The notes under the pieces were generated by a model. The model saw only the letters and a list, made by a program, of their open reading frames with translations, was not told the DNA's origin and did not search any database. From Dendrophyllia cribrosa (lineage: Eukaryota > Cnidaria > Anthozoa > Scleractinia > Dendrophylliidae), in NCBI GenBank assembly GCA_024195265.1, contig JAJLRJ010000004.1:1043125-1107124 (forward strand): a stretch of 64,000 bases of DNA, in the 5' to 3' direction. Positions 33,540 through 45,598 of this stretch are shown one piece after another (position 1 is the stretch's first letter; each line of letters starts with the position of its first letter). A program made the position numbers and the translations under genes.

Positions 33540-35742
33540 ATTTCTGAAATTGCGACGTTAGTGTTAAGAGTTGTTTTACCAGAAAAATGTCCCTGATTTG
33601 TGATTTGTGGAAGGCGCTGGAATCGCCAAATACTGTGAGCTGGATGCCCGACGTTAGCCAAACAAAAATAATATTCCGGTTTATAAGCCCCCTCTGGATA
33701 TTAGCTCGCCTCTTTTTTTCTTTATTTCCTTGATGTAAACATTTTAACAGAACACTAAACCATTTCAAATAAAAAGTTAGAAACGTATACGGTATGTATA
33801 GTGCAGAGCAATATTGAAATGAAGTGAAAAACGTATTTTTATAAGTCTAATAATGCTGTGTGTTTGTCCGCTCAGCTTATTTCATATTATCGCATTCCGA
33901 AACGCTTTTTTATGCCGCTTACAAGCCCCCCGGATATAATACACCCTTCCCCCTTGAATGCTAACTGAAAACCCCTTAGGTATAACCGGTATGCTGTTAG
34001 AAAGTACGCATCTAGCATGGCAATGGTGGCGACGGACAGGGGTACTCACGGGAAAAATGACAAGTTTGTAGTATTGAATCAGTTCTTTCAGTTTAGGCCT
34101 TTATTTTCCGTTTGGTTCAGGGGTTGTGGGAGTCAAATGCAATTAAGCCTTCCTCATGCGGCCCGCATTATTGGCTTTTTTCGCTCCCCGGTCCACTGGA
34201 GTGCATGTGAACGTGACTAGGTCACGCAACCAATTATTTTATGGCCTTTCACTGACCTCGTGTTATTTACGAGTGATGGTTTCTTTTGTATCGCTTAATA
34301 CAACTAAATGGACGGCAAGATGTGACTATATTTTTCTGTCCTTAATGTTTTCTCGTACATTTATGTCTGCGACATTTGGATTGGAAGTCATCGGATATTT
34401 TTATGTGAGTACACTGTGTGTAAATAACGAAACGTCTGTAACAACATTTTGCGAATATCAAATGCTGTAATGTCAAGCAAGCCATGGTTTTTGTGAGATA
34501 TCTATGTAAGAATCCTTGTATTTCTGCTGCTTACAACAAGGAAAGGGCGAGACAAGCTAACTTAAACATTCCTTGAACCGTTCAAAGACTTATGCCGTAT
34601 TTTGCCGATACGTCGGCAAGAAAGTCGATCAATGATACATATGATTATAGCTTACATTTTAACTGAATGCGTCCTAGATAAAAATCATATGAATATTATA
34701 GCTTAAAACATGTAAATGTTGTTTTCAAAGCTATAAAGACCTGTTTAAGGGCCAATTTCGGTGTTTCGTTCTTAAGCTTGCCGTCATTCCAGCACTTAAA
34801 ATTCAATTAAATCGAATGCGAAGTTGGTGTCAAGCTAAAAATAGCCTTCACGGATAAATCTCTCAGTAGCGCTGTATTCACGGGCCACCAAAAATAATTT
34901 CAGAATAAATAAAAGACAGATTCAGCTATAATGTAGTGTTGTTTTTTTGCCTAAAACTCATGTACCAGACTGCATTTTACTAATTCGAAGTTTCCTTAAA
35001 TTTGCCTTCTTGTTTACATGGCGAAGATAGGTGTTTTGTACAAGACCAAAATGATTTTTAAAGTTAACATTTCCGACAAAATTTTATTGCAAAAGAAAGC
35101 TAAAAAGACGTTTTATTCACTGTGTCAAAGGCATTGTAGGACACCGAATGTTGCGATAACAAGAGCGTTTTGAAAATGGTCCAAAATAGCCAAAATTCAA
35201 TGGTCCATGAAAGCACCCGCGGACTCAAAAGGCTAATTTTCGACTTATCGAAATTTTGAAAAAAGTAAAATGAAATCGAACCTTTTAAACCCATTTTCGA
35301 AAATAGGTCACTAAATAGGTTCTTTTGGTAAAATAAAAAGAAATTCGAAATTTTGCCAGTGTCGTCGGATTCTCGATATTTACAGACATCCGCTCTTAAG
35401 AGCAATTGCAAGGTAAGAATCACAGTATTTCTAAACAGTGAAACTGATTTGGCTTTAGCAATTCATTTTCACTCACCAAATACAGAATAAGGGCTTCATG
35501 TCAGCAATTTGGTTTGTTTATGACATGAATTATGCTCAAAATTCCATTTTGAATGGCCTTAGAGGGGCATGGAGTTTTTGTGGCAAAAATTCAACAAACC
35601 TTGATAAGCCAAATTTTTCTCAACTGATTTTGATAATTGGGTCGCTAAAGTAAACAATGGTATTATAGCTACGGAAGTTATGCAAGAAGGCAGGTAGATA
35701 CACTGATTTTTTGAAAAATGGCAATTTTAGGTTGTAATTTTG

Positions 35743-35968
35743 GGTATATACTCCATGGAGGTTTTTAATTATATGCACACAAAACTATCCGGCATTTATT
35801 TAGGGTTAAAAACTCATTTTGAAATGGTTAGCTTTTATTTACTGTTATGGATATCACTACCCATAACAGTAAATAAAAGCTAACCATTTTAAAATGAGTT
35901 TTTAACCCTAAATAAATGCCGGATAGTTTTGTGTGCATATAATTAAAAACCTCCATGGAGTATATACC
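35743..35968. repeat. Near-perfect hairpin, 108 bp arms
   Basis: GGTATATACTCCATGGAGG at the left is mirrored by CCTCCATGGAGTATATACC at the right, with a roughly 10 bp centre near 35855. Only one or two mismatches are visible. No ORF. Confidence 0.9.
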
Positions 35969-35999
35969 TAATTTTGACATCAATTTTGGTCAAACTCTA

Positions 36000-37600
36000 G
36001 CCCCAGGCTCCTCTCTGTCCAATACCTTGAGAACAAAGTTACATGCATGAAATGAAAGCTCTATTATAGTAGAGTTCATGGTCAAATTCATTTGGCAGCA
36101 CAATTTACCAATTGGGTTTTATGGCACTTTCAAAATGTCCCCTGAAAGGCTGAATTTTTGGTGCTCAAAGGGCAAAAAATGAGACCCCCCTGAAACTCCA
36201 AAACTAAAAGTCAAAGAAGTGAGCCAAATTGGCGTTTGAAATATCTCACGGCAAACAACTTTTGTGCCAAGTTTGAGCCAAATCGGGTTGACCACAACTT
36301 TTGGCCCCTGGAACACTTTCTCAGACAATGACACTTAAAGGTAAAATAAATCACATTTTTCGATGGGAATTTATGTTGATATCAATTTTTGATTGACTTT
36401 TCCTTTGTGTTCTCTTAAGTTTTGGAGACATGTTTATGAAACGTGCTCAAATTAAGTCGTGTTGTTATCTTGAATTTCATCGAGGACAGCTCTGCCTTGA
36501 TGCGTTATAAATGGTACGCGTTTTGCTTTTAAACCTAAACTAATGGAGATTTGAATAAAATTTTTCGAAAGAAGATTGTGTTGTCCATTTTTATGTGTTT
36601 GTTCATTCATTACATAGATTGAAAATCGATTTTATGTAAACAAAACAAGACTTTGATTTTCTGTCTTCACTCGCGTCGCCTTATATGCAAATATGTTTGT
36701 GTATTTTTGCAATTTTGATTCCCAAATCAGTTTCTCGGGCAATTTTTGAAAAAACAAAAACTGTATTTTATTCGGAAAGTAGTCCTACTAGTTTTACTAG
36801 ACAGAGAAAAGTTGTTTTTGTGAACTTTTGTACGGTCTGAATGTACTGTGCAGACGGTCGGGTAATACTGTTTTTTTTTTTTTTTGAGAACTGCTAAAAT
36901 TGAAAAATAGCCCGGTCGTCAATCTTAATTCTTGTGCTTCCGACCTTTCACCTTAGTTAAGTTTCACCTTAGTTAAGCTTGTTCATAGTGCTACGCTGTT
37001 AGGCTCTGCCTATCTATATATATTAATGGTATTAGGACTGAGTGGAGTCCAATTTGTTCTGTTAGTAATCAAACTCGGACGACCGCGTAGCGGCAGTCCA
37101 ATTTGTTAATCACGAGTATGATTACAGACCGAATTAGACGACACGAAGTCCAATTATCAATTAATCATAACCATTACAATTTCACAAAATAAAAAAAAAA
37201 TTAACACGAAAAAAGAATGAGAAGAAATTCAAGAGAACAACTTGAAGAAAGGCTTTTTGTCAATCGAAAGCGTTAACACAATTTCATTACTGCAAAACTG
37301 GCATTGAAATGTGATCACCTGATTGGTTCATTTGATTGGCTCATGAAACTGTCCGATTACATTGTCCGGTTAAATTGTTCGATTAAAGAAACTGACCGAT
37401 TAAATTGTCCGATTACAACTTTAATAATGAACCAATCACATTTGAGGGAATTGTAATATTTATGATTAACGGAGAAATCGGCTAGTGCTCATGGCACTTT
37501 CAGACTATCATACAACTGAATAAACTTTCTCTTGGGGCCAAGAACAAAACTTTGGCTGTAAAATCGAGGTGGTCGTATTAACGGGATGGTCATGTGGCGG
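36000..37600. other. No recognised gene
   Basis: AT-rich sequence with a T run at 36872-36887. At 37030-37440 a GTCCAATTT / AAATTGTCCGATTA motif recurs several times in both orientations, as in dispersed cnidarian repeats; similar motifs appear at 28010-28060. The minus frame at 36119-36334 is not protein-like. Confidence 0.5.
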
Positions 37601-37619
37601 GTTTCCCAGAGTACTTTAC

Positions 37620-37939
37620 CTTCTCGGTTTGTTCTTTGTAATACTGGAATTTCATTCCATCGTTACTGTACTGCAACTTGTACTTGATTACCCATTGGTT
37701 CAAATCGCTTCTTCCTTGCGTTGCTACACCAGTTACTCTTGCATGCATACTTCTCAAATCAATCTGAAGCCACGAACTGAAGTCGTTCTTAAGAGCAGAC
37801 CAAGCTCCTTTTTTGCCTTTAGCTGCTTGAAAATTGAGTCTTCCCTGAAAGGCGGCGTGATTTGCATCGTATTCTGAGGACGCACTGATTTGTCCATCAG
37901 AAATGCTACCCTTTTCCATACCCAGGGCATCTTGGCATT
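37620..37939 (-). CDS. Discoidin (F5/8 type C) domain exon, locus 2
   Basis: This exon lies between acceptor TTTTAG (minus) and donor AAG|GTAAAG, entering in phase 1 and leaving in phase 0. It reads CQDALGMEKGSISDGQISAS, then SEYDANHAAFQGRLNF, WLQIDLRSMHARVTGVATQG and WVIKYKLQYSNDGMKFQYYK. These are the canonical N-terminal strands of an F5/8C domain, a secreted lectin-like fold that binds glycans, collagen or membranes. The second half of the domain (FxGNxDxxxxxxHxxxP and the closing Cys) should follow in a downstream exon, but I could not find it between here and 25.5 kb. The gene may be truncated. Confidence 0.88.
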
Positions 37940-38287
37940 CTAAAATTTATAGACGCAGCATTTTGCATAATTAATCCTTCATGCAAAAGTGTCTATGTCA
38001 TGCAGAGAGGGCCATATAGAGAGCCACTGGTTTGTCAGTGAAACGGCTGTTATGTGTCACCATCTATAAATAAAGTTGTCACTTACATCCTTACTTAACT
38101 ACTTACTTACTAATATGCTATTATTCTGACTCAAATAATATGTCGCACGATTGCATTAGGACAATAAAGCTAAAGTTTTGAAAAAGGAAAATAAATGAAA
38201 AAAAATTAATAGCGACATCTGCTGAAGTTTTCTACTAAGGACATGTTATGTAATATAACTTGTTTTTTTTCTTTTTTGAAGACTAAC

Positions 38288-38410
38288 CTTTGCATACAGC
38301 ACCGTCTTTAACAAACCCAGAAAGGCAATCACAACGAAATGAACCAGGCTCATTCACACATTTCATGCCAAATTTACAGTTGTGCCTGTCGAGATGGCTT
38401 TCATCTATAT
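38288..38410 (-). CDS. Calcium-binding EGF-like exon lacking its first Cys, locus 2
   Basis: The exon begins DIDESHLDRHNCKFGMKC and continues CVNEPGSFRCDCLSGFVKDG then AVCKG, phase 1 to phase 1, donor G|GTTAGT. The DIDE start and NEPGSF segment mark a cbEGF module. The usual DIDEC cysteine is Ser here, leaving five Cys. The paralogue at 63602 keeps Cys at this position. Loss of Cys1 would unpair Cys3 and may destabilise the module. Confidence 0.85.
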
Positions 38411-38580
38411 CTGTAACGATTAATAAAGAACAGTTTAGAAACAAAAAAAACGTAAACGAGAGACAGCTAAGCTGATAATCATTATGTTTTAGAATCAATT
38501 TGTTTTGATTTAGCATTTTTAAGGCTAGTACATTCAGCTAGAGAGACCGTCAGTTGTTGGTTATGGCTCCTCTAACTTAC

Positions 38581-38707
38581 CCTCACATACATTCCCTGTA
38601 TATTCATATCCATCACGACATTTACATCGGTAACCTTTGTCTGTGAATCCTACTTGACACAGGTTATTCACTCCTAGGCAAGGGTCTCTGTGAAGGTGAC
38701 AAACATT
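38581..38707 (-). CDS. EGF-like exon, locus 2
   Basis: Acceptor CTTTCAG, donor G|GTAAGT, phase 0 to phase 1. Reads NVCHLHRDPCLGVNNLCQ then VGFTDKGYRCKCRDGYEYTG and NVCEG, with six Cys in EGF spacing. Paralogues with the same boundaries are at 58015-58134 (frameshifted) and 62438-62555. It follows the PAN exon in frame. Confidence 0.88.
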
Positions 38708-39169
38708 CTGAAAGGGAAAGCAAATAAATACACATAAAAACAAATATCAAATCATGAATAGATTATATATATATTTTTTTCTTTTACTATAATAACCCTG
38801 TTGCATGTTTACGTCAGACTAGCTAGTATCACCCCCAAGCCTCGCTTTTGAAGTTTAAACCTGTGACAATCTTATCAATGTATTCTCAAAGGAGTAAAGT
38901 TGAAAAGATTACCCACCCAAAAATAACGTGAGCTAAGTGTTAAAGGTTTGCGAAGAACTTCGTACAAACGAGGCTTGGTGATAAATTTTGAGCTGCCTGA
39001 CCTCATCATGTACTGATTGCCTATTCCCCGAGATCTGCTTGTACAATGAAATTCAATTTTAGTCGTACCTCCCTGAGCGACTACCGCGACCATTTTAAGC
39101 ACTGATATTTCCCATTTAACTCGTGAGCAACGTAAGCGACCATCTTTGCAGTTAGTATTATCCCCTTCT

Positions 39170-39476
39170 TTGTCATCACTATCGTCACCATCCTCACCAT
39201 CACCATCAGAATCAAAATGACCACCAACATCATCATCATCATCATCATTGTCACTCGTTATCATTATCATCATCTTTATCGTCATCGTCACCATCAACTT
39301 CATCATTATTGTTATCATTAACAACATCACCATCACAGTCACCTTGAACACCATCATCATTGTTGTCATCATCGTCGTCATTTTCATCATTATCATCATC
39401 ATCATCGTCATTATTAACATCATTGTCGTGATCATTATCATCGTCGTTATCATCGTCTACATCACCATCGTCTTAC
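39170..39476. repeat. ATC-type microsatellite in the intron after the PAN exon
   Basis: Degraded ATC/ATT triplets, then the conserved flank TCTTACCCAGTGTCTT, matching the same intron of locus 1 (1447-1462). No coding content despite open frames. Confidence 0.9.
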
Positions 39477-39531
39477 CCAGTGTCTTCTTGGCGTTGTCCG
39501 ATTTAAAAATGTAAAGTAACATACACAATAC

Positions 39532-39797
39532 CTCAACAGCATAGTGAGTGTAGCTTCTCATATTCTTTAAAGCAGACTGCGTAGGGCTTTCATCGGTAGC
39601 ATTGTTTAACTCGCATGTGAGTCCTCCCTCATTTGTAGGACCAACATTAATGGACACACAGTTTGGCTCCAAATAACACTCCACACGGCAGGTCCCTTCA
39701 TTGGCCACTTTTTCAGTCCTTATCACGTGATCTGGAAATGTTTTGTCTGGAATCGGGTCTTTAAAAAGTATGATGCGGTTGTATTCTGCCGCTATAA
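39532..39797 (-). CDS. PAN/apple-domain exon, locus 2
   Basis: Acceptor CTGCAG, donor GAG|GTATTG, phase 1 to phase 0, 266 bases, the same size as locus 1. It reads FKDPIPDKTFPDHVI, GTCRVECYLEPNCVSINVGP and LTCELNNATDESPTQSAL. With the signal exon at 48551-48623 upstream and EGF, cbEGF and F5/8C exons downstream, phases 1-0-1-1-0 are all compatible, giving a 303-codon open coding path to 37620. The intron to the signal exon is 8.7 kb and contains a complete LTR retrotransposon. Confidence 0.88.
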
Positions 39798-39804
39798 CTG
39801 CAGT

Positions 39805-40975
39805 AAAAAAAAAATGAAATTATTTTAGTGTCCGAAAAAGTTTCTTTTTTTATGAGGCTAGCAAAATTATAAATAGGTTCCACCGAAGCTCTTGTGAGAG
39901 ATACATTGTAGCAGCATAATAATAAAAACAAAATAATTCATATTTTACATATTTTAAACATGTCGAATAATTTCCTGACGACCTTCTAAGACAAGCTAGT
40001 TTAACCTAATCTTAAAAAAAACAAATATGACATAATAAATATGCTTCACAATATCACGAATACAAAGCCAGTTGAAGCCTAAATACTTTTACCTGCTTTA
40101 TCTTCAAAAGGTGCTTTACTGTTGTGAAGATCATTTTTGATACATTCTGTTATAATTGTAGCCATAAGGCGTATTGTTGACGTCACAAAACGCAAGACGT
40201 TTGGGCGAGTTTGATAAAGGAGTGGACTTAGTTTTAACTATCGGTGAAGTACTAAAGGCAGAGTCACAATCTGGCCTGATATGTGCATTTTGTATAAGTT
40301 TTATAACCATGAAATATAACTGGAGCAAAGTTATTCTTCTAAGTGTGGATAACTAAACATGCCATTTTTTAGAAGAGAAAATTGATGCCCAAGCTTTCAA
40401 TAATTTGCCACCGCATTTGAAAGAAGTTAAATCGTTTGTAATTTTTAAAACGAAGCTTAAGAATTTATTTCTTTAGAGTTTTAATATACCTAATTATTTT
40501 ATTATAATCTATTTAATGTTATAATATATTTAATATTATTATTGTCATTATTATTATTAGCCCAGAGTACCCATTTATAACAGCTTTTGCTGAAGGGTTT
40601 GCCCTGGTAAAATATGTTAATGTTATTATTGTTATTTTTTTTTTAAATAACAATAACGGAATCTTTTATTAATAACCAAGCTAACCAAAAAAAATCTTAT
40701 TTTACAATTAATTTCACTTAAAAACTATTCAGTCAAAACACTATTTACATTATTCCTTTCAATTAATAATTCTCAAACAATCTTACGTTTACAATTATTG
40801 ATCTACTAGAATGCTAAATATATTCATAATTACAATCCGTATAATTATTAACAAACGAGAGAACAAATTGACCATTGTACGTTGGTTTATCGTAGTTGGA
40901 TTTTTGTATCGATTCCTGTGCATGGACGAAATATCAGCTTTCTCAAATTGCTACGTCTGCTGCAGATATTGTTTT
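39805..40975. other. Intron sequence without recognised features
   Basis: AT-rich. There is a short (ATT)n-like run near 40530-40560 and an AATAACAATAA inverted motif near 40610-40650. The opposing short frames at 40131-40356 show no protein signature. Confidence 0.5.
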
Positions 40976-40980
40976 TAAAT

Positions 40981-41073
40981 TGTTATGAGAGTTATGCTGT
41001 GTGCTAATTTATGTTAATTAAAATGGGCATGTGCTTACTGGAACTACGGAGTCCTGTCGTAGTTTGCATAACA
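40981..41073 (+). repeat. 5' LTR, 93 bp
   Basis: Begins TGTTATGAGAGTTATGCT and ends TTTGCATAACA, giving TGTTATG/CATAACA inverted ends. Unusually short for a gypsy LTR. Differs from the 3' LTR by a 3-base indel region near position 18. Confidence 0.93.
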
Positions 41074-41292
41074 TGGTGTTATAAGCGGGATTTAAGCCTC
41101 CTAGAGCTATAGCAAGAAAGGAAAAACGCGCCATCCGATCACTGCTAATCAGCCCAGGAATAAACACAAGCGGATACAGAATCCATAATACAAGTCTAAG
41201 CAACAAAACAAGCATTCATCGTTTCATTCACCGGACGCCATATTGAATCACTTGGAACAACAAACCGAAAAGCCAGCAAAGAACACGACGAA

Positions 41293-42068
41293 ATGGCGCG
41301 AGCAAACATACCGCCACCGTCGCAAATGCAAATGGGAGGAGATTTAGCCTCTAACTGGGAATTTTTTAAGGACAGCTGGGACAACTACACCGTCGCAACC
41401 GAGCTAAACAAAAAAACACCCGCAGTAATAGTAGCTACACTTCTGTCCATCTGGGAAAGGAGTGTTTCAAAGTGTACAAGAATCTTCCAATGACTGACGA
41501 CGAACGGAAGAGCTCGAATAAAATCGTCGAGAAACTGACACAAGAATTCGAAAAAGAAAGGAACATCATCTACGAACGATACGTCTACAACTCGTGTGTG
41601 CAAGGAAACGAAAGTTTCGACCGCTATCTGGCCAAACTACGAGAGCTAATTGCTACATGTAAATATGGAACGCTATAAAACGAGATCTTGCGTGACCGAA
41701 TCGTCATAGGCATCAACAATAACGACACCCGAGAGAGATTACTTCGCAAAAAAGATCTCACGCTCGACGCAGCGATCAACATCTGTCGTACGAGCGAAAG
41801 AACTATGATGCAATTACAGAAGATCGAGCAAACGGAAGTCGTTAATTACGCGTCAGGCTCGCGAAACATCAAAGGCTGCAAATATTGTGGAGATGATCAC
41901 ATCAGAGGAAATTGCCCAGCATTTGGACAGACTTGCTCTAAATGCAAGAAACTCAATCATCTAGCCAAAGTCTGCATGTCCACAGCTCATAAACCAGCCA
42001 AACCCAACAAATCTGGTCAACGAAAATACAACACCAACGAAAGCAAATCTACAATGAGCGATTCGTAA
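41293..42068 (+). pseudogene. gag: Retrotransposon gag with two zinc knuckles, disrupted
   Basis: Frame one starts MARANIPPPSQMQMGGDLAS at 41293 and shifts near 41455. The following frame carries an in-frame stop at 41676-41678, then continues to 42068. The C-terminal part has CKYCGDDHIRGNC and CSKCKKLNHLAKVC, two CCHC-type nucleocapsid knuckles. Another in-frame stop (42066-42068) separates gag from pol in the same frame; it may be a mutation or the natural gag-pol boundary. Confidence 0.88.
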
Positions 42069-42194
42069 AACAGGCACCGGATACACCAATGCGAGGAAAA
42101 TGTCCCTGGTCACTACAACTCGGAAGACCTCAGCAGCGACGAAAGCCTTTACACTATCCAGACACAGAGCGGTAGAAACCGGTACTTTGCAGAA

Positions 42195-45100
42195 GTGTTA
42201 GTCAGAGCAGAAGACAGCACAGACAGTACGGAGCCACAGCCAATTAAATTCCAGATTGATACCGGTGCCACTTGCAGCACCATCAGCTTTGACGACTACA
42301 CGAAATTAACCATGCAGGCACCTCAACAATCACCAACCAGATTAAAATTGTACGATCAATCAACGATAACGCCTATCGGACAAACGAAGCTGCTCTGCAA
42401 AGCAAATGGCATCACCAAAAAGATTCATTTTCAAGTCATCAAAGATGCATTACCTCCCTTCTCTCTGGCAAAGTATGCGAAGCCTTAAAACTCCTGCAGT
42501 TCAATGAAGAATGTGTCTTGCATGTTACATCAGCCAAGCAAAATGCACTTACACAGGAACAGGTCCTACATGACTACAATGATGTATTCACGGGTCTAGG
42601 AACACGACCAGGAGTCTATCACATCGACACAGACCCTAAGGTCAAGCCTGTACAAAACAACCCAAGACGTGTTCCCATACCTGTTAAAGAAGAGGTGAAG
42701 AACAAAATCGATGAACTCGAAGCAATGGGAGTTCTTGCCAAAGTCACAGAACCAACTCCCTGGATAAGCAGCATGGTCGTAGTCCGACAGCCAAAAAATG
42801 CAAACAAGTTGAGAGTGTGTCTGGATCCACTAGAGCTCAACAATGCGATAATCAGAAACCACTATCCAATCCCTACTATTGAGGATGTAGCACCTAAACT
42901 GACAAAAGCTAAAGTGTTCTCAGTAGTCGATGCCAAAGATGGTTTTCTGCAAATTCTCCTTGACGAGCCGTCAAGTTACCTAACAACGTTCTGGACGCCA
43001 TACGGTCGCTACCGGTGGTTGAGAATGCCATTCGGCATAAAGTCAGCCCCAGAAGAATTCCAACGAAGATTAGACGAATGCGTAGAAGGCTTACCCAACA
43101 TAGAAGCAGTTCATGATGACATCATCATCCATGGATCGGGAGACACTGAGCAAGAGGCCATAGAATGTCACGATTCCGTTTTCAAAGCTCTACTTGAAAG
43201 ATGCAGGGATCGAGGCCTGAAACTTAACAAGAAGAAGCTCAAATTCAAGCTAGACAGAGTGGCCTACCTGGGACATGTCCTGAGCGCAGATGGAATCTCA
43301 GCAGCTCCCGAAAAAGTCCAAGCCATTTGTGATATGCCCCAACCCACCGATATACAAGGAGTGCAGCGGCTCTTAGGGGTAGTTACGTATCTAGCCAAGT
43401 TCTTACCTCAACAAAGCACAATCGCAGAGCCTCTCCGGCGCCTCACAGACAAGGAATCAGTATTCGACTGGCTGCCACAACACGGAGAAGCATTCTCGCG
43501 CATCAAGACCCTCCTAACCCAAGCCCCCATTCTACACTACTACGATGCCAGCAAAGAAGTAACCATACAAAGTGACAGCTCCGATGTAGGCTTGGGCGCC
43601 GTCATTACACAAGAGGGTCACCCCATCGCCTACGCATCAAGAGCGCTGTCACAGACAGAGCGCAATTATGCCCAAATTGAAAAAGAATGCCTCTCTATCG
43701 TGTTCGTCACGGAGCGATTTGAGCACTACATCTTAGGAAAGGAGAATGTGCGTTCCTTAACAGACCACAAACCCCTTGTCACGATTTCAAAGAAGCCTAT
43801 ACTTACCAGTCCGAACGTCTTCAACGAATGAGGTTGCGACTACAGAAGTACTCACTCAACGTAGAGTACAAGCCTGGATCACAGATGCACATCAGTGACA
43901 CGTTGTCAAGGGCGGCACTCCCTATACCTCAAGTCGAGTCCCACACAGACAACTACCAGATCTTCCAAATCCAAGAAGAGTGTAAATACCGCAGAGAGAT
44001 AGAGGAAACTGATATGCAAGAAGCGCTATTCGTAACTGACCGAAGACTCGACAGCATACGATGCGAGACGACTCACGATGTCTCACTACAAACACTAATG
44101 AACACCATCAAAGATGAATGGCCAGACAGCAAAGCTGCGGTACCCTTATGCATTCACGAATGTTGGCCATATAGAGACGAGCTAGCCACACAGAATGGAC
44201 TCGTCTACCGTGGAACCAGAGTCGTCATCCCCTTGACCATGAGAACGGAGATGACCAACAGAGCTCATGCATCACACCTCGGTGTACAATACACTCTGAA
44301 CACCACCAGGGATATAATGTATTGGCCTCGAATGACGGCCGACCTTATACAAGCAGTTCAGAGATGCAACACTTGTCAAGAAACCCAGCCAGCACTTCAA
44401 AAGGAGCCAATGATGTCCTACCCCATATCTCAGTCTCCTTGGCAAGCAGTCGCAAGCGACTGTTTGGAGGTTAAAGGACAAAACTATGTCATTCTTGTAG
44501 ATCTCTACTCTGACTACATTATAGTTGCAAGCCTTCCCGATTTGTCCACACAGTCCCTAATAAAGCAAATGAAACCCATCTTTGCAACACATGGAAGTCC
44601 AGCAGTGTTAGTAACAGACAATGGCAGCAACTACAGCTCACAAGAATTCACTGAATTCACAAAATCCTGGAATATCAATCACATCAACTCCAGTCCGCAT
44701 CACCATAAGTCAAACGGAAAAGCCGAATCCGCTGTGAAAATCATGAAGAACATTATTAGCAAGGCACACAAGAAAGGGAAGGACATGTGGAAAGCAGTCC
44801 TGGAATGGAGAAATGCACCGACCCCTGGATCATCTAGCTCACCTGCCAAAAGACTTATGTCACGGCGAACTAGATCTTTCTTACCTTGCAGTAGCCACAT
44901 GTACAAGCCCGAAGTACAGACCTCAGTACCAGCCGAGATCATACACAAACGCAAACAAGCCAAACTCTACCATGACCGCAGCTCCAAGGCATTACCAAAG
45001 TTAGTGATTGGTCAGCCCATACGTGTAAAGGCGCACCCACAACAGTCGCACAGCAATTGGGAGAAAGGAAAGGTAGTGTCAACTTCAGTGGCACCACGCA

Positions 45101-45375
45101 GCTACATTGTGGAAGTACGAGGACGGAAATACCGCAGAAATCGAGTGCACCTGAGGGAAACACGACCACCAGCACCGGAAACTTCACAAGCATCAGGTAC
45201 CTACGAGACCGCTGCAGAGAAACCCGCAAAGGAAACTCCGATTGATTCACCACATGCTGAGCAATCTGATGTTCAGCAAGATGTTTCCGTTTCTACTACT
45301 TCCCCAATCCAGAATATGACCAGATCGGCGCGAGTCATCAAGCCTCCAGACAGATACAAGGATTATGTTCAGTGA
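42195..45375 (+). pseudogene. pol: Retrotransposon pol: protease, RT, RNase H, integrase; frameshifted twice
   Basis: Protease active site FQIDTGATCSTIS is in the first segment (42195-42488). A frameshift near 42460 leads into RT/RNase H (to 43831), with VFSVVDAKDGF (motif A), RMPFGIKSAPEEFQRR, VHDDIIIHG (xxDD catalytic box) and QSDSSDVGLGAVI with YASRALS (RNase H). A second frameshift near 43800 leads into integrase (43828-45375), with an HHCC zinc finger (HASHLGVQ to CNTCQE) and acidic catalytic residues at DCLEVKGQNYVILVDLYSDY, VTDNGSNYSS and SNGKAES. Domain order is Ty3/gypsy. Confidence 0.92.
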
Positions 45376-45502
45376 CATTGAAAGACATTGATATTAGAGG
45401 ATCTCAATGACTTCAGTCATTTTGAACTTTGAGTTTGTTTAAGGAACAATGTTTTTTTTTATCTGATTCAATGTTCAGTTTACCAGTTACTTGGAAAGGA
45501 GA

Positions 45503-45598
45503 TGTTATGAGAGTTATGCTAATGTATGCTAATTTATGTTAATTAAAATGGGCATGTGCTTACTGGAACTACGGAGTCCTGTCGTAGTTTGCATAACA
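45503..45598 (+). repeat. 3' LTR, 96 bp
   Basis: Same termini as the 5' LTR, preceded by the purine tract GGAAAGGAGA and followed by TAAAT. Confidence 0.93.

Larger units (their letters stand above)
30885..35398. repeat. 4.5 kb palindrome (very long inverted repeat)
   Basis: Left arm 30885-33463 and right arm 33664-35398 are reverse complements around a roughly 200 bp centre. The outer 1.2 kb is almost identical (TAAGAGCGGATGTCTGTAAA mirrors TTTACAGACATCCGCTCTTA; an 89-codon frame at 31809-32078 minus is repeated exactly at the end of 34156-34470 plus). Identity falls towards the centre. The left arm is longer because an 867 bp hAT element sits in it. The arms contain open frames but no domain I recognise. 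It could be a large foldback element or an inverted segmental duplication. Confidence 0.88.
40981..45598 (+). mobile_element. Ty3/gypsy-type LTR retrotransposon, complete but inactivated
   Basis: Bounded by short LTRs and a 5-bp target-site duplication TAAAT (40976-40980, 45599-45603). The order gag, protease, RT, RNase H, integrase is the Ty3/gypsy order, with proteins resembling those annotated K02A2.6-like in cnidarians. A purine-rich GGAAAGGAGA precedes the 3' LTR (polypurine tract) and TGG directly follows the 5' LTR (primer-binding site). Gag and pol carry several stops and frameshifts, so this copy is dead, although its LTRs differ by only a few changes. Inserted in intron 1 of the locus 2 gene, opposite strand. 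Confidence 0.93.

Noticed and set aside
39170..39480. CRISPR-like or coding low-complexity region
   Set aside because: Simple degraded triplet repeat without spacers or codon signal.
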